A model generated the notes under the pieces. It was not told where the DNA came from, did no database searches, and saw only the letters and a list, made by a program, of their open reading frames with translations. 34,821 nt of DNA from DATKWS01 sp035529435. Lineage in GTDB: Bacteria; Krumholzibacteriota; Krumholzibacteriia; Krumholzibacteriales; Krumholzibacteriaceae. Below, piece after piece: positions 26,448 to 34,634 of the stretch. The stretch covers positions 1 through 34,821 of the forward strand of contig DATKWS010000075.1 in assembly GCA_035529435.1 (NCBI GenBank), in the 5' to 3' direction. The translations under genes and the position numbers were made by a program. The first letter of the stretch is position 1; every line of letters begins with the position of its first letter.

Positions 26448-26846
26448 ATGATTCACGAAGTCGCGGTAAAAACGGCCAGGCGCCAGGCACTGGTCGACAT
26501 AACGAACGACGTTCGGGGCGCCGTCGCCGCGAGCGGCGTCACGGACGGAGTGTGCCATATCTTCGTGCCGCACACGACGGCGGCGGTCACGATCAACGAG
26601 AAGGCCGATCCGGACGTCGCACGGGACATAGAGGCAACGCTCGGGCGAATCGTACCCGCGAACGGGGAGTACCGGCACGGCGAGGGCAATTCCGACGCCC
26701 ATGTCAAATCATCCCTCATCGGGGTCTCGGAACACGTCATGGTACGTGACGGGGAACTGGTCCTGGGGACATGGCAGGCGGTTTTCTTCTGCGAGTTCGA
26801 CGGACCACGCTCCCGGCGGTGCCTCATACGTGTGGTGGAAAGCTGA
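26448..26846 (+). CDS. yjbQ: YjbQ/UPF0047 family protein (secondary thiamine-phosphate synthase type)
   Basis: 132 residues, one small domain, the usual length. Start ATG 26448 preceded by AGGAAGG. Family motifs: FVPHTTAAVTINEKADPDV, then HGEGNSDAHVKSSLIG with conserved His and Asn, and LGTWQAVFFCEFDGPR. YjbQ proteins show weak thiamine-phosphate synthase activity and can replace ThiE in E. coli; their true role is uncertain. No ThiE is in the window; thi4, about 6 kb on, makes the thiazole half. Downstream is the long convergent gap. Confidence 0.92.
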   Translation: MIHEVAVKTARRQALVDITNDVRGAVAASGVTDGVCHIFVPHTTAAVTINEKADPDVARDIEATLGRIVPANGEYRHGEGNSDAHVKSSLIGVSEHVMVRDGELVLGTWQAVFFCEFDGPRSRRCLIRVVES

Positions 26847-26866
26847 TGCCGCGGGGGTATTCGCAC

Positions 26867-27070
26867 AAAAAAATGCCGCCCGATTAATAACCTCAGCTCC
26901 ATGGAAGTGGAAAGCGATCCTAAGGGACTCTCACCGGAGCGTAGTAGGTTAGTGGACCTGATCAAGATCAGGCGGGAGTCTTTTCCAGATAAGCGGCTCA
27001 TCTCCTAGGGGAAGAGATGGGGTTTTGTGGTAGGAAGGAAAAGACTCCCATTTACTCCTCTCGGGCGGCA
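26867..27070 (-). ncRNA. Candidate structured RNA or small inverted-repeat element
   Basis: An interval between converging genes with dense nested pairing. The outer stem TGCCGCCCGA/TCGGGCGGCA is 10 perfect bp (26874-26883 with 27061-27070). Inside it are hairpin CCTGATC-AA-GATCAGG (26957-26972), a 13-bp perfect stem (26974-26986 with 27037-27049) holding CATCTC/GAGATG (26999-27004 with 27014-27019), and GCTCC/GGAGC (26896-26900 with 26936-26940). On the minus strand the outer stem is followed at once by seven T (26873-26867), like an intrinsic terminator, which is why minus is chosen. It matches no RNA family I recognise (not tRNA, 4.5S, 6S, tmRNA or a known riboswitch core). The alternative is a MITE-like element with 10-base terminal inverted repeats, but no clear target duplication is visible. 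Confidence 0.5.
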
Positions 27071-27333
27071 AACCCGTTATTTTTTCATAATTCTTTTTCT
27101 ATCATCCTCCAACTGTAATCTCACATCGTCCCTGTTACTTTATACGCTATGACTCCTGATTAGTTCTATAATTTTTTAAATATCTTCAAAAAAGGGCGTC
27201 CTAGAGACAGCCAGCATTTTTCCTTCATCAGCCAGTTTAAGCATATAATTTCCAAGGCATTATTACAATAGGTAATATACCTTAATTTCAATTATACTCC
27301 ATACTGCGGAGAATGCAAACATTTTTTTGCCCT
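27071..27333. other. AT-rich gene-free tract
   Basis: About 260 bases with many A/T runs, strikingly AT-rich against the surrounding GC-rich coding DNA. It lies between the inverted-repeat element and the 3' end of the response regulator gene. No open frame with a ribosome site longer than a few codons was found. It could hold the minus-strand promoter of the element, but no well-spaced -35/-10 pair is evident, or be foreign DNA or a decayed remnant. Confidence 0.5.
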
Positions 27334-27990
27334 TTACGAGTCGACCAGGCCGATCTTGATCGCGTACCGGACGAGGCCGGCCGTCTCGTGTATGTCGAGT
27401 TTGTTCATGATATTGGCACGGTGATTCTCGACGGTCTTGACGCTGATGAAGAGCATCGCCGCGATTTCCTTGCTCGTGTATCCCTCGGCGATCAGCTGCA
27501 GAATCTCACGCTCCCTGTTCGTGAGGCGGCTGAAATCATCGACCTTTTTCCGTTTCGATCGCGACATTCTACGGTACGACTCGAGCACCTTCGGCGGGAA
27601 ATTCGGGCTGATGTAGATCTCCCCGCGCAGTACCGTATCGATCGCATCGAGCAGATCTTCCGTCGCCTTTTCCTTCACCATGTACCCGTTCGCCCCGGCA
27701 TCGAGCGATTTGTACAGGAACCCTTCCTCATCGTGGATCGTGAGCATGATCACCTTGACATCGGGATGCGTCCTGCGTATCCTCCTCGTCGCCTCTATCC
27801 CTCCCAGCCGCGGCAGCGTGATATCCATGATCACGATGTCCGGATCGAGCTCACCCACCATCTTCATGGCCCGCCTTCCATCGGCCGCCTCGCCGGCGAC
27901 CTCGAGCCCCCGCTCCTCGAGCAATCGCCTCAGTCCCTGGCGCACGATGGCGTGATCCTCGACCAGAAGCACTTTCGTCTTATTCGGCAT
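27334..27990 (-). CDS. NarL/FixJ-type response regulator
   Basis: 218 residues from ATG 27990, with GGAGGT seven bases upstream. Receiver domain 5-122 with acidic Glu11-Asp12, phospho-acceptor Asp56 (IVIMDITLP) and Lys106. A linker follows, then a LuxR-type helix-turn-helix (about 152-212) with LTNREREILQLIAEGYTSKEIA and SVKTVENHRANIMNKL. It is the transcription factor of the pair with the upstream kinase, whose stop codon is one base before this start. Targets unknown. Confidence 0.95.
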   Translation of the reverse strand: MPNKTKVLLVEDHAIVRQGLRRLLEERGLEVAGEAADGRRAMKMVGELDPDIVIMDITLPRLGGIEATRRIRRTHPDVKVIMLTIHDEEGFLYKSLDAGANGYMVKEKATEDLLDAIDTVLRGEIYISPNFPPKVLESYRRMSRSKRKKVDDFSRLTNREREILQLIAEGYTSKEIAAMLFISVKTVENHRANIMNKLDIHETAGLVRYAIKIGLVDS

Positions 27991-27991
27991 C

Positions 27992-30562
27992 TCAGACCTC
28001 CAGGGGAAGTGTAACACGAATCTTCGTTCCGGCTCCAGGGCTCGTGATAATTCGAAAATCGCCGCCGAGCTGCTCCACCCGCTCCCGCATACTCAAGATT
28101 CCGAGCCCCTCTTTCGGCGGCTCCTTTTCGAGAGCGAAACCCTTCCCGTCATCCTCGATCTTCAGGATTACGCGCGGATATCCCTTGGCCAGTTGCACGA
28201 CCACGTGCCTCGCATCAGCGTGCCTGATGATATTGGTGAGCGCCTCCTGCACGACCCGGTACAGGGTAAGACCGATCTGGGGAGGGAGCTTCGCGTCGAA
28301 ACCGCTCGCCTCGATATCGACGGCGAGTCCTTCCCCTGCCGTGAACCGCTCCACGTACCGCTGGATTGCGGGGATAAGACCGATATCGTCGAGCATGGGC
28401 GGATGAAGTGAATATGACATTTTTCGAGTGCTATCGGTGATATCGCGAAGTTGCTTGCGGATGTTCCTCAGTGCATTCCTGTCGACCGCGCCCTCCTCGA
28501 GAAAGTGCTTCTCCATCAGATCGAACTCGAAGTTCAGGGCGATGAGAGACTGCCCCATGTCGTCGTGGAGTCCCAGGGCCATCCTGCGGCGTTCCTCCTC
28601 TATCGTCTCCATCAGGGAGGCGGTGAGTTTCTTCAGCTGTCCTCGGCTCTTTTCGAGCGCCGTGATCAACCCGAGTCGCTCGAGCGCTATCCCGAGCTGG
28701 TTGCCGACGATCGCGAGAAATCGCCGGATCCTGTCGCCGACATCCTCGTCCCGCTCCCTGCCGAGAAATGCGAGAAAGTTCACCCGGTCCCGGGATCGGG
28801 ATACGAACGAGATGATGCGCTTCAGCCCGAGACTCTCCTTGAGTTTATCGTACTCGCCGGAAGGGATATGCGGTATATCCTCCTCGGCGACGACCACCCC
28901 CGAGGACCGGAGGATCTCCTGAATGGACGCCACACCGATGTCGATACTGCCGACCCGGTCCCGGATTTCGCCGGGTAAACCGTACGAGGTGACCAACCGC
29001 AGCTCGCGCTTCTTGTGATCGACCTCGTAGAGACCGGCATAACAGGCGCCGCAGTACTCGCAGATCGTTGCGAGCATCTTTGAGAGAATCGTCACTGAAT
29101 CATCGGACGAGTTGATGATGTTGTTGATCTCATTGAGGACGCCGAGTTCGCGATTGCTCTCCTCCAGCGCCTGTTCCGCCTCCTTGCGCCTCGTGATGTC
29201 CCGGCCGACGGCCTGGTATTCGACGATTCGCCCGCTCTCGTCCAGTATGGCGCGGTTCGTCCACTGCTGCCATCTCGTCTCACCGTCCGGCATCACCGTT
29301 CGCTGATCATGGGCCCTGACGGGATGATCCCGCGAGAGCATGGCGATATTTTGCCGCACCAGCTCCCGGTCCTCGGCCGATATCATCGGCATGAAATTGC
29401 AACCGATCAACCGTTCGGTCGTTCGACCGAAGTAACGGCTGTAGTTATCATTCACGAACGTGAGTTCATACCGTGGAGTGAACCGGCATATCAACTCCGT
29501 CTGATCCTCGACAATGGCTCGATACCGCGCCTCGCTCTTGCGGAGCTCGGCCGTCCGTTCCTCGATACGCTCCTCGAGATGGTCCTTGTAATCGAGTAGT
29601 TCTTTTTCCGCCTTCACCCGAACGGTGATATCCCCCGTATGCATCAGCAGGAGATCGGGCGGCACGTAGGCGAACTTCATATCGAAGCATTTCGACTCGC
29701 CGGTGGTTCGCAGCCGGTACTCCATCTCCCGTTCGATCGACCGCCGCTCACGGAAGCTTTGTTCCATATCGCCGATAATGTCCGGTTCCCCGCTGTACAT
29801 TTCGCTCGCCGCGATTCCCCTGAAATTTTCTATACTCCCTTTCGTGATTTCGTGCGCGGCATCGTTGTAATCAACGAGAAAAAAGTCCTCTCCCCTCCTC
29901 TGCCACGTGTAGGTCGGCACCGGAATCGCCTTGAACTGCGCCTGCAGTTTCGCTTCGTTTTCCCGCGCCGCCCGCTCGGCCGTCTTGAGCGCCGTAATAT
30001 TGGTGAATGCACCCAACACGGCCGGCTGATCCTCGTACTCGACGCGGGTTGCGTGAACGGTCAGCCAGATCATTTCCCCGTTCTTCCTCACCCCACGGAA
30101 CTCGTATTGCTGGGTGGGGGCTTCTCCCCGGATGCGCAGTTGGAACCGTTCGAAGAATGGTACGCGGTCATCCGGATGTACCAGCGACTGGATCTTCTCG
30201 GGAGTGAAGTCGAGCAACTCCTCCGGGGTATACCCGCTGATGACGGTCATCGCCGGGTTGGCGTACACGAAACTGAGTGGATAATCCTGGGCGATGACGA
30301 TCCCCTCGCTGAGCTGCTCGAACCATTTCTTGCAGGAGGTGTCTTCCTTGCTCCGTCCGGGGCCGGAACGTTTCCGTCCGGTCCGTGATTGTCCGCGCCC
30401 GGAACCGGACACTTTCCGCACGGCCTTCGATCGTCCGCGCACCGCCCCCCCGCCGCGATGCATCTTTCCCGTGCCGGGGGACTTCCCCCCGGATACCGTC
30501 TTTTCCTCGTCGCGCGCGGCACCGCCGTCTCTCTTCGAATCAGCACCTCTCTTGACGGCCAT
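27992..30562 (-). CDS. NarX/DesK-class sensor kinase with three PAS domains, GAF and a basic N-terminal tail
   Basis: 856 residues, soluble, ATG 30562 preceded by GGGAGGGAG. Residues 1-75 are a Lys/Arg/Gly/Ser-rich, very basic tail. PAS domains follow at about 80-195, 205-320 and 345-460, with a coiled-coil at 320-345. GAF is about 480-630 and includes a C-x2-C-x2-C group at 501, 504 and 507. HisKA_3 has phospho-acceptor His666 in RRRMALGLHDDMGQSL, and the HATPase_c ends the protein (QEALTNIIRHADA, DDGKGF, GLGILSMRERV). It phosphorylates the downstream NarL-type regulator. The signal is unknown; cytoplasmic PAS/GAF domains often sense redox, gas or small ligands. It lies 27 bases after the ATPase gene. 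Confidence 0.93.
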   Translation of the reverse strand: MAVKRGADSKRDGGAARDEEKTVSGGKSPGTGKMHRGGGAVRGRSKAVRKVSGSGRGQSRTGRKRSGPGRSKEDTSCKKWFEQLSEGIVIAQDYPLSFVYANPAMTVISGYTPEELLDFTPEKIQSLVHPDDRVPFFERFQLRIRGEAPTQQYEFRGVRKNGEMIWLTVHATRVEYEDQPAVLGAFTNITALKTAERAARENEAKLQAQFKAIPVPTYTWQRRGEDFFLVDYNDAAHEITKGSIENFRGIAASEMYSGEPDIIGDMEQSFRERRSIEREMEYRLRTTGESKCFDMKFAYVPPDLLLMHTGDITVRVKAEKELLDYKDHLEERIEERTAELRKSEARYRAIVEDQTELICRFTPRYELTFVNDNYSRYFGRTTERLIGCNFMPMISAEDRELVRQNIAMLSRDHPVRAHDQRTVMPDGETRWQQWTNRAILDESGRIVEYQAVGRDITRRKEAEQALEESNRELGVLNEINNIINSSDDSVTILSKMLATICEYCGACYAGLYEVDHKKRELRLVTSYGLPGEIRDRVGSIDIGVASIQEILRSSGVVVAEEDIPHIPSGEYDKLKESLGLKRIISFVSRSRDRVNFLAFLGRERDEDVGDRIRRFLAIVGNQLGIALERLGLITALEKSRGQLKKLTASLMETIEEERRRMALGLHDDMGQSLIALNFEFDLMEKHFLEEGAVDRNALRNIRKQLRDITDSTRKMSYSLHPPMLDDIGLIPAIQRYVERFTAGEGLAVDIEASGFDAKLPPQIGLTLYRVVQEALTNIIRHADARHVVVQLAKGYPRVILKIEDDGKGFALEKEPPKEGLGILSMRERVEQLGGDFRIITSPGAGTKIRVTLPLEV

Positions 30563-30589
30563 GATGTCTCCCTCCCTGGGGAAAAGAAT

Positions 30590-32308
30590 CTATGCCTGCT
30601 TTCTGACCCTCAGTGAACGCATTCTGTTGACGGCCGAAGCGATCTCGTAGATACGGGGCATCGAGTAATCCCCCTCCTTGAAAGGAGACAAAATATCCAT
30701 CCCTTCCCGGTCGAGATCCTCCAGAACCCTCTCGAGCCCCACACGCAGGGGAAATTCGCGTCTCGCGTATCGCTCCGAATAATAGTGTATCATATCCCCG
30801 ATCGCCCGTGTCTGGCTGATATTCACGATCTGCTCGACCGCCGAGAGATCGATCGCCTGCCTGCCGAACAGGATCGACTTCAGCCCCTTGGCGTCGATCT
30901 TGACCTCACGCCGCCCCCTGCTCGGATCGAAGCTGTCGCGAAGCGGAACCCGGGGCGTCACGTCGCCGAACGCATCGCCGCCTTCCATTTTCCTTCTCGT
31001 TTCATCCCCCGAAACGATCGCCTCCACACGGCCGGTCACATCGATCGGCCGGTAGGCATCCATCATCACGACCCGGTCGGCCGTATCGAAGTAATCGCCC
31101 GATCCGCCCATCACGAGAACGGTCGAGACACCGAGGTCGCCGTGCAGCAGCCCGACCTTGTCGAGAAACGGCGTGATCGGCTCCTTCCCCTTTTCCACGA
31201 GCGCCTGCATCCTCTCGTCGCGAATCATGAAATTGGTCGCCGATGTATCCTCATCGATCAAGAGGAGGCGGCACCCCACTTCGAGCGCCTCGATGATATT
31301 CGCCGCCTGGGAGGTCGACCCGCTCGCATTGGCGGACGTGAAGAAGCCGGTGTCGATCCCGAACGGGAGGTTGTTTATGAACGGCCTGATATCGACGCCG
31401 ACGATGCTCCTGCCGTCCTCCGATCTGATCTTGACCGCGTCATGGCGCGTCACGACGAGCTCGCGGCCGTCACCGGGGATATGGTTGTACACACCGCGCT
31501 CGAGGGCGCGCAGCAGCGTCGATTTGCCATGGAATCCGCCGCCGACAATCAGCGTGATCCCTTCGGGAATTCCCATGCCCCGCACCGGGCCCGCGTGTGG
31601 CAGCGTGAAGGTCACCCGCATCGATTCGGGCGAGGCGAACGGCACCACACGCGCGTCCTCCCGCTCCAAGAGCGCACGGTCGTCGACGCCGCTCCGCCGG
31701 GGAAGGACGGCGCCGTCGGCGATGAAAGCGACGAGCCCCTTCGCGGCGATGATCTCCCTGAGCGCATCCTGGTCGTCGTTGGCGTCGATATGGCGTGCGA
31801 GGCGAGCGGCGTCGAGCTTGTCGTACCGGAGAGAGTCGTGGACCACCCGCGGGATCTCCTCGAAAAGGATCGTTTCCGCCGCGCGGCCGAGCACACGCCT
31901 GCCCGCCGCGGGGAGCCCCACGCGGAATCGGACCTCGACGTCACCGCCGTCCATAAAACACGACGATCGCTCCAGTATTTCCTGGAACGGCTCGTCGACC
32001 AGGACCGAACCGCTCCCCCCGCTCCCCCTCCCGCCCGCAACGTGCGCGCGTATGGCGGCGGCGAATGCGCGCGTCACGTAGTCCTCGAGGGCGATCCTTC
32101 TCGAGCGGTTTGCGTGGGTACTCCCGGGAAAACGGGCCGTACGCGCCGGAACAAGAACCCGTACACGCGATGGAGCGGCAAAGGGATCCCCCTGCACATG
32201 ATCGATACACAGCTCGAAATCGTCGAAATCGTAGCGGCCCTGGATATCCTTGTACGCCTTGTATCCCCGGTCGTCGATTCTGTGAAGTATTCTTCTCAGC
32301 CGTTCCAC
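30590..32308 (-). CDS. ABC-class predicted ATPase (PF09818 type)
   Basis: 572 residues. Start is GTG at 32308 with GAGGAG five bases upstream; no nearby ATG fits. The central nucleotide-binding part has Walker A GGGFHGKST, an ABC-signature-like SGSTSQAANI and Walker B LLLIDEDTSATNFM, then a switch region VMGGSGDYFDTAD. No membrane segments, so not a transporter. The arrangement fits the 'ATPase of the ABC class' family; its trypanosome member MRB1590 is an RNA-binding protein of the mitochondrial editing machinery. Bacterial roles are unknown. It is first in an apparent operon with a two-component pair. Confidence 0.88.
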   Translation of the reverse strand: MERLRRILHRIDDRGYKAYKDIQGRYDFDDFELCIDHVQGDPFAAPSRVRVLVPARTARFPGSTHANRSRRIALEDYVTRAFAAAIRAHVAGGRGSGGSGSVLVDEPFQEILERSSCFMDGGDVEVRFRVGLPAAGRRVLGRAAETILFEEIPRVVHDSLRYDKLDAARLARHIDANDDQDALREIIAAKGLVAFIADGAVLPRRSGVDDRALLEREDARVVPFASPESMRVTFTLPHAGPVRGMGIPEGITLIVGGGFHGKSTLLRALERGVYNHIPGDGRELVVTRHDAVKIRSEDGRSIVGVDIRPFINNLPFGIDTGFFTSANASGSTSQAANIIEALEVGCRLLLIDEDTSATNFMIRDERMQALVEKGKEPITPFLDKVGLLHGDLGVSTVLVMGGSGDYFDTADRVVMMDAYRPIDVTGRVEAIVSGDETRRKMEGGDAFGDVTPRVPLRDSFDPSRGRREVKIDAKGLKSILFGRQAIDLSAVEQIVNISQTRAIGDMIHYYSERYARREFPLRVGLERVLEDLDREGMDILSPFKEGDYSMPRIYEIASAVNRMRSLRVRKQA

Positions 32309-32669
32309 CGTCGCTCCTCACCTACCGCCGTCGGCACCCGGGATCGCCGGGAACCCATACCGTCCCAAATGCTCCCCTATCGTGACAATAACGATTATCG
32401 ATCACCATAGTACACGGGAGCACGCGCGCGTAAAAGAATAATCGGACCGTCCCCGCGGCGAAAGAGACGCGTACGGCACTGCCGTCCATCTTCCCGGACC
32501 GGGTTCCGGCGCGGGGGCGCCGACGTGCAGAACCGGCCGCCGCACGGGCGAATCGACCCCCGCGGCACCAGAAACAAATTCAGCTTGACCGGCCGTTTCC
32601 CATTCGTTACACATGGTATGCGCACCGGGAATGCCGGAACATCATCCATTGCAATCGGGGGAGTGTTGT
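32309..32669. other. Divergent interval between the ATPase gene and thi4
   Basis: 361 bases that must hold both promoters. A plus-strand promoter for thi4 is proposed at 32585-32613; no good minus-strand promoter is seen. A GC hairpin (CGGCGC-GGGG-GCGCCG, 32507-32522) lies midway. The conserved core of a TPP riboswitch was looked for upstream of thi4 and not found. No supported open frame. Confidence 0.45.
32585..32613 (+). promoter_or_regulatory. Possible promoter of thi4
   Basis: TTGACC (32585-32590, five of six) and TACACA (32608-32613, three of six), spacer 17, giving a leader of about 50 bases. The -35 is good and the -10 weak. Confidence 0.38.
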
Positions 32670-33467
32670 ATGCCGCTCAGTGAAAAAACGATCACCGAAG
32701 CCATCATCAAACGGTACATGGAGAAACTGCTGGACTCACTGAGATGCGACGTCGCCATCGTGGGCGGCGGGCCGTCGGGGCTGGTAGCCGCAGCGGATCT
32801 TTCACGGGCCGGATGGAAGACGTGCCTGTTCGAGCGAAAACTGAGCATAGGCGGCGGCATGTGGGGCGGCGGCATGATGATGAACGTGATCGTGGTCCAG
32901 GACGAGGGAAAGGAGATCCTCGACGAGTTCGGTGTCGAGACCCGCTCCTTCACGAAGGGATACTACACGGCCGATGCGATCGAAACGGTCTGCTCGATCT
33001 GCGCGCGTGCGGTCAAGACGGGGACGAAGATATTCAATCTCATCAGCGTCGAGGATATCGTCATACGGGAAAACAGGGCGGTCGGCGTGGTGATAAACTG
33101 GACATCGGTCGAGATGGCCGGGCTTCATGTCGATCCGCTCACCATCGAGGCGAAATATATTATCGATGCGACCGGACATCCCGCGGAGGTCGTACGCGTC
33201 ATAGAGCGGAAAGCCGACGCGAGGCTCCTCACCCCGAGCGGAAAGGTCGAGGGAGAACGTTCCCTCTGGGCTGAAAAGGCCGAGCGGTCCACCATAGAAA
33301 ATACGCGCGAGATCTTTCCGAATGTCTATGTGACGGGGATGTGCGCCAACGCCGCCTTCGGCTCGTACCGGATGGGACCGATTTTCGGCGGCATGCTCCT
33401 CTCGGGAAGAAAGGCCGCCCGGAGTATCTCCGAACGTCTCGAGGCGGAAGGCTCGGAGAAAAAATAG
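32670..33467 (+). CDS. thi4: Sulfide-dependent ADP-thiazole synthase (archaeal-type Thi4)
   Basis: 265 residues from ATG 32670, with GGGGGAG about six bases upstream; a 19-codon GTG-less extension lacks a ribosome site. Rossmann dinucleotide site VAIVGGGPSGLVAA (28-41), then the Thi4 signature LSIGGGMWGGGMMMN (59-72) and C-terminal TGMCANAAFGSYRMGPIFGGML. It builds the thiazole half of thiamine from NAD, glycine and sulfur. The position of the yeast suicide Cys205 is His153 (GLHVDP), as in Methanocaldococcus Thi4, so sulfide rather than a protein cysteine should donate sulfur. That implies a sulfide-containing, low-oxygen habitat. The dipeptide epimerase follows after 111 bases. Confidence 0.95.
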   Translation: MPLSEKTITEAIIKRYMEKLLDSLRCDVAIVGGGPSGLVAAADLSRAGWKTCLFERKLSIGGGMWGGGMMMNVIVVQDEGKEILDEFGVETRSFTKGYYTADAIETVCSICARAVKTGTKIFNLISVEDIVIRENRAVGVVINWTSVEMAGLHVDPLTIEAKYIIDATGHPAEVVRVIERKADARLLTPSGKVEGERSLWAEKAERSTIENTREIFPNVYVTGMCANAAFGSYRMGPIFGGMLLSGRKAARSISERLEAEGSEKK

Positions 33468-33578
33468 ATCCTTTCCGGATATCAAGACCGTATCACTGCA
33501 AACCGAACGTGGCGCATATCGCCGGCCCGCCCCGATGGATCCCACGAGGCAGACACGGCAGCGCCGCGGGGGAACGGC

Positions 33579-34634
33579 ATGAAGATCTCGACCGCCACAG
33601 TCAGGCTCAACCTGCGCCATACATTTCGTATCGCCCGGAGCGCCGATGATTTCAGGGAATCGATCGTGGTACGGATTACGGGCGCCGGAGGCGAGGGATT
33701 CGGGGAAGCGGCGCCGATCGCGCGGTACGGTCAGACGGCGGCTACCGCCGGCCGCGCACTCTCATCGCTGAACGGAACGATCCCCGGCTCGCCGGAGCAC
33801 ATCGATCGGATCCTCAACGATCTCGGCGAGCGGTTCGCCGCGGAGCGGGCGGCGCTTTCGGCGATCGACATCGCCCTCCATGATTTACTGGGCAAGCGGC
33901 TCGGAGCGCCGCTCTACGCGATCCTCGGCCTCGATCCGGAGCGCACGCCGGTCACCTCGTACACAATCGGGATCGATTCACCCGAGATCATCCGCCGGAA
34001 GGTCGAGGAGGCAGCGGACTATCCGGTGCTCAAGGTCAAGATGGGACTCGAAAACGATTACGAGATCATGGAGACGATACGCCGGCTGACGGATCGCCCG
34101 GTGCGCGTCGATGCAAACGAAGGCTGGACCGAGGAGGAGGCGCTGGAGAAGATCCGCTGGCTGGAGGGCCGTAACGTCGAGCTCATCGAACAGCCGCTTC
34201 CTGCGGACCGCCTCGACGAGAGCCGCCGGCTGGCCGAACGGGTTTCCATTCCGCTGTTCGCCGACGAGAGCGTTCACACGGCGGAAGATATACCCCGGCT
34301 CGCGGGAGCGTTTCACGGCATAAATATCAAGCTCACCAAGTGCGGGGGGATTCGGGAAGCGATCCGGATGATCCACACGGCGCGCGCCTGCAAGATGCAG
34401 GTCATGCTGGGGTGCACGATCGAGAGCTCGATCGGGATCACCGCGGCGGCGCAGATCTCACCCCTCGTCGATTTCGCCGATCTGGACGGCAACGTCCTCA
34501 TCACCAACGATCCGGCCGCCGGCGTCAGGACGGTCCGCGGAAAGCTCGTACTTCCCAACGCCCCCGGTCTCGGGATCACGGTGACCGACCGGTCGATACG
34601 CGATGCACTGGGCGGACCACCCGACCTTACGTGA
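33579..34634 (+). CDS. L-Ala-D/L-Glu-type dipeptide epimerase (enolase superfamily)
   Basis: 351 residues, start ATG with GGGGGAA just upstream. Enolase-superfamily (muconate-lactonizing subgroup) residues: acid/base Lys152 and Lys154 in LKVKMGL, magnesium ligands Asp178 (DANEGW), Glu204 (LIEQPL) and Asp229 (FADES), and the opposite-face Lys251 in NIKLTKCGG. The DLD motif at 301-303 is the mark of dipeptide epimerases, where it holds the substrate amino group. They epimerise L-Ala-D-Glu from peptidoglycan turnover or other dipeptides; exact specificity cannot be read. It would feed murein or diet peptides to PepD-type enzymes. Its 3' end overlaps the next gene by eight bases, tail to tail. 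Confidence 0.92.
   Translation: MKISTATVRLNLRHTFRIARSADDFRESIVVRITGAGGEGFGEAAPIARYGQTAATAGRALSSLNGTIPGSPEHIDRILNDLGERFAAERAALSAIDIALHDLLGKRLGAPLYAILGLDPERTPVTSYTIGIDSPEIIRRKVEEAADYPVLKVKMGLENDYEIMETIRRLTDRPVRVDANEGWTEEEALEKIRWLEGRNVELIEQPLPADRLDESRRLAERVSIPLFADESVHTAEDIPRLAGAFHGINIKLTKCGGIREAIRMIHTARACKMQVMLGCTIESSIGITAAAQISPLVDFADLDGNVLITNDPAAGVRTVRGKLVLPNAPGLGITVTDRSIRDALGGPPDLT

Noticed and set aside
26998..27051. 17-codon minus-strand open frame inside the inverted-repeat element as a real gene
   Set aside because: The ribosome site is only three bases from the ATG and the frame lies within a 13-bp stem; noted in the finding but not annotated as a CDS.
32385..32410. GATAAT-like half sites resembling a Fur box between the ATPase gene and thi4
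   Set aside because: The two halves are not symmetric; only four-base arms pair, so the match is no better than chance in an AT-rich patch.
32507..32522. GC hairpin in the thi4 upstream region
   Set aside because: Six bp around a G-run loop in GC-rich DNA, no T-run and no gene end nearby; likely chance.
32309..32669. TPP riboswitch upstream of thi4
   Set aside because: The conserved CTGAGA and ACCTGAT-type core segments are not present on the plus strand in this interval.
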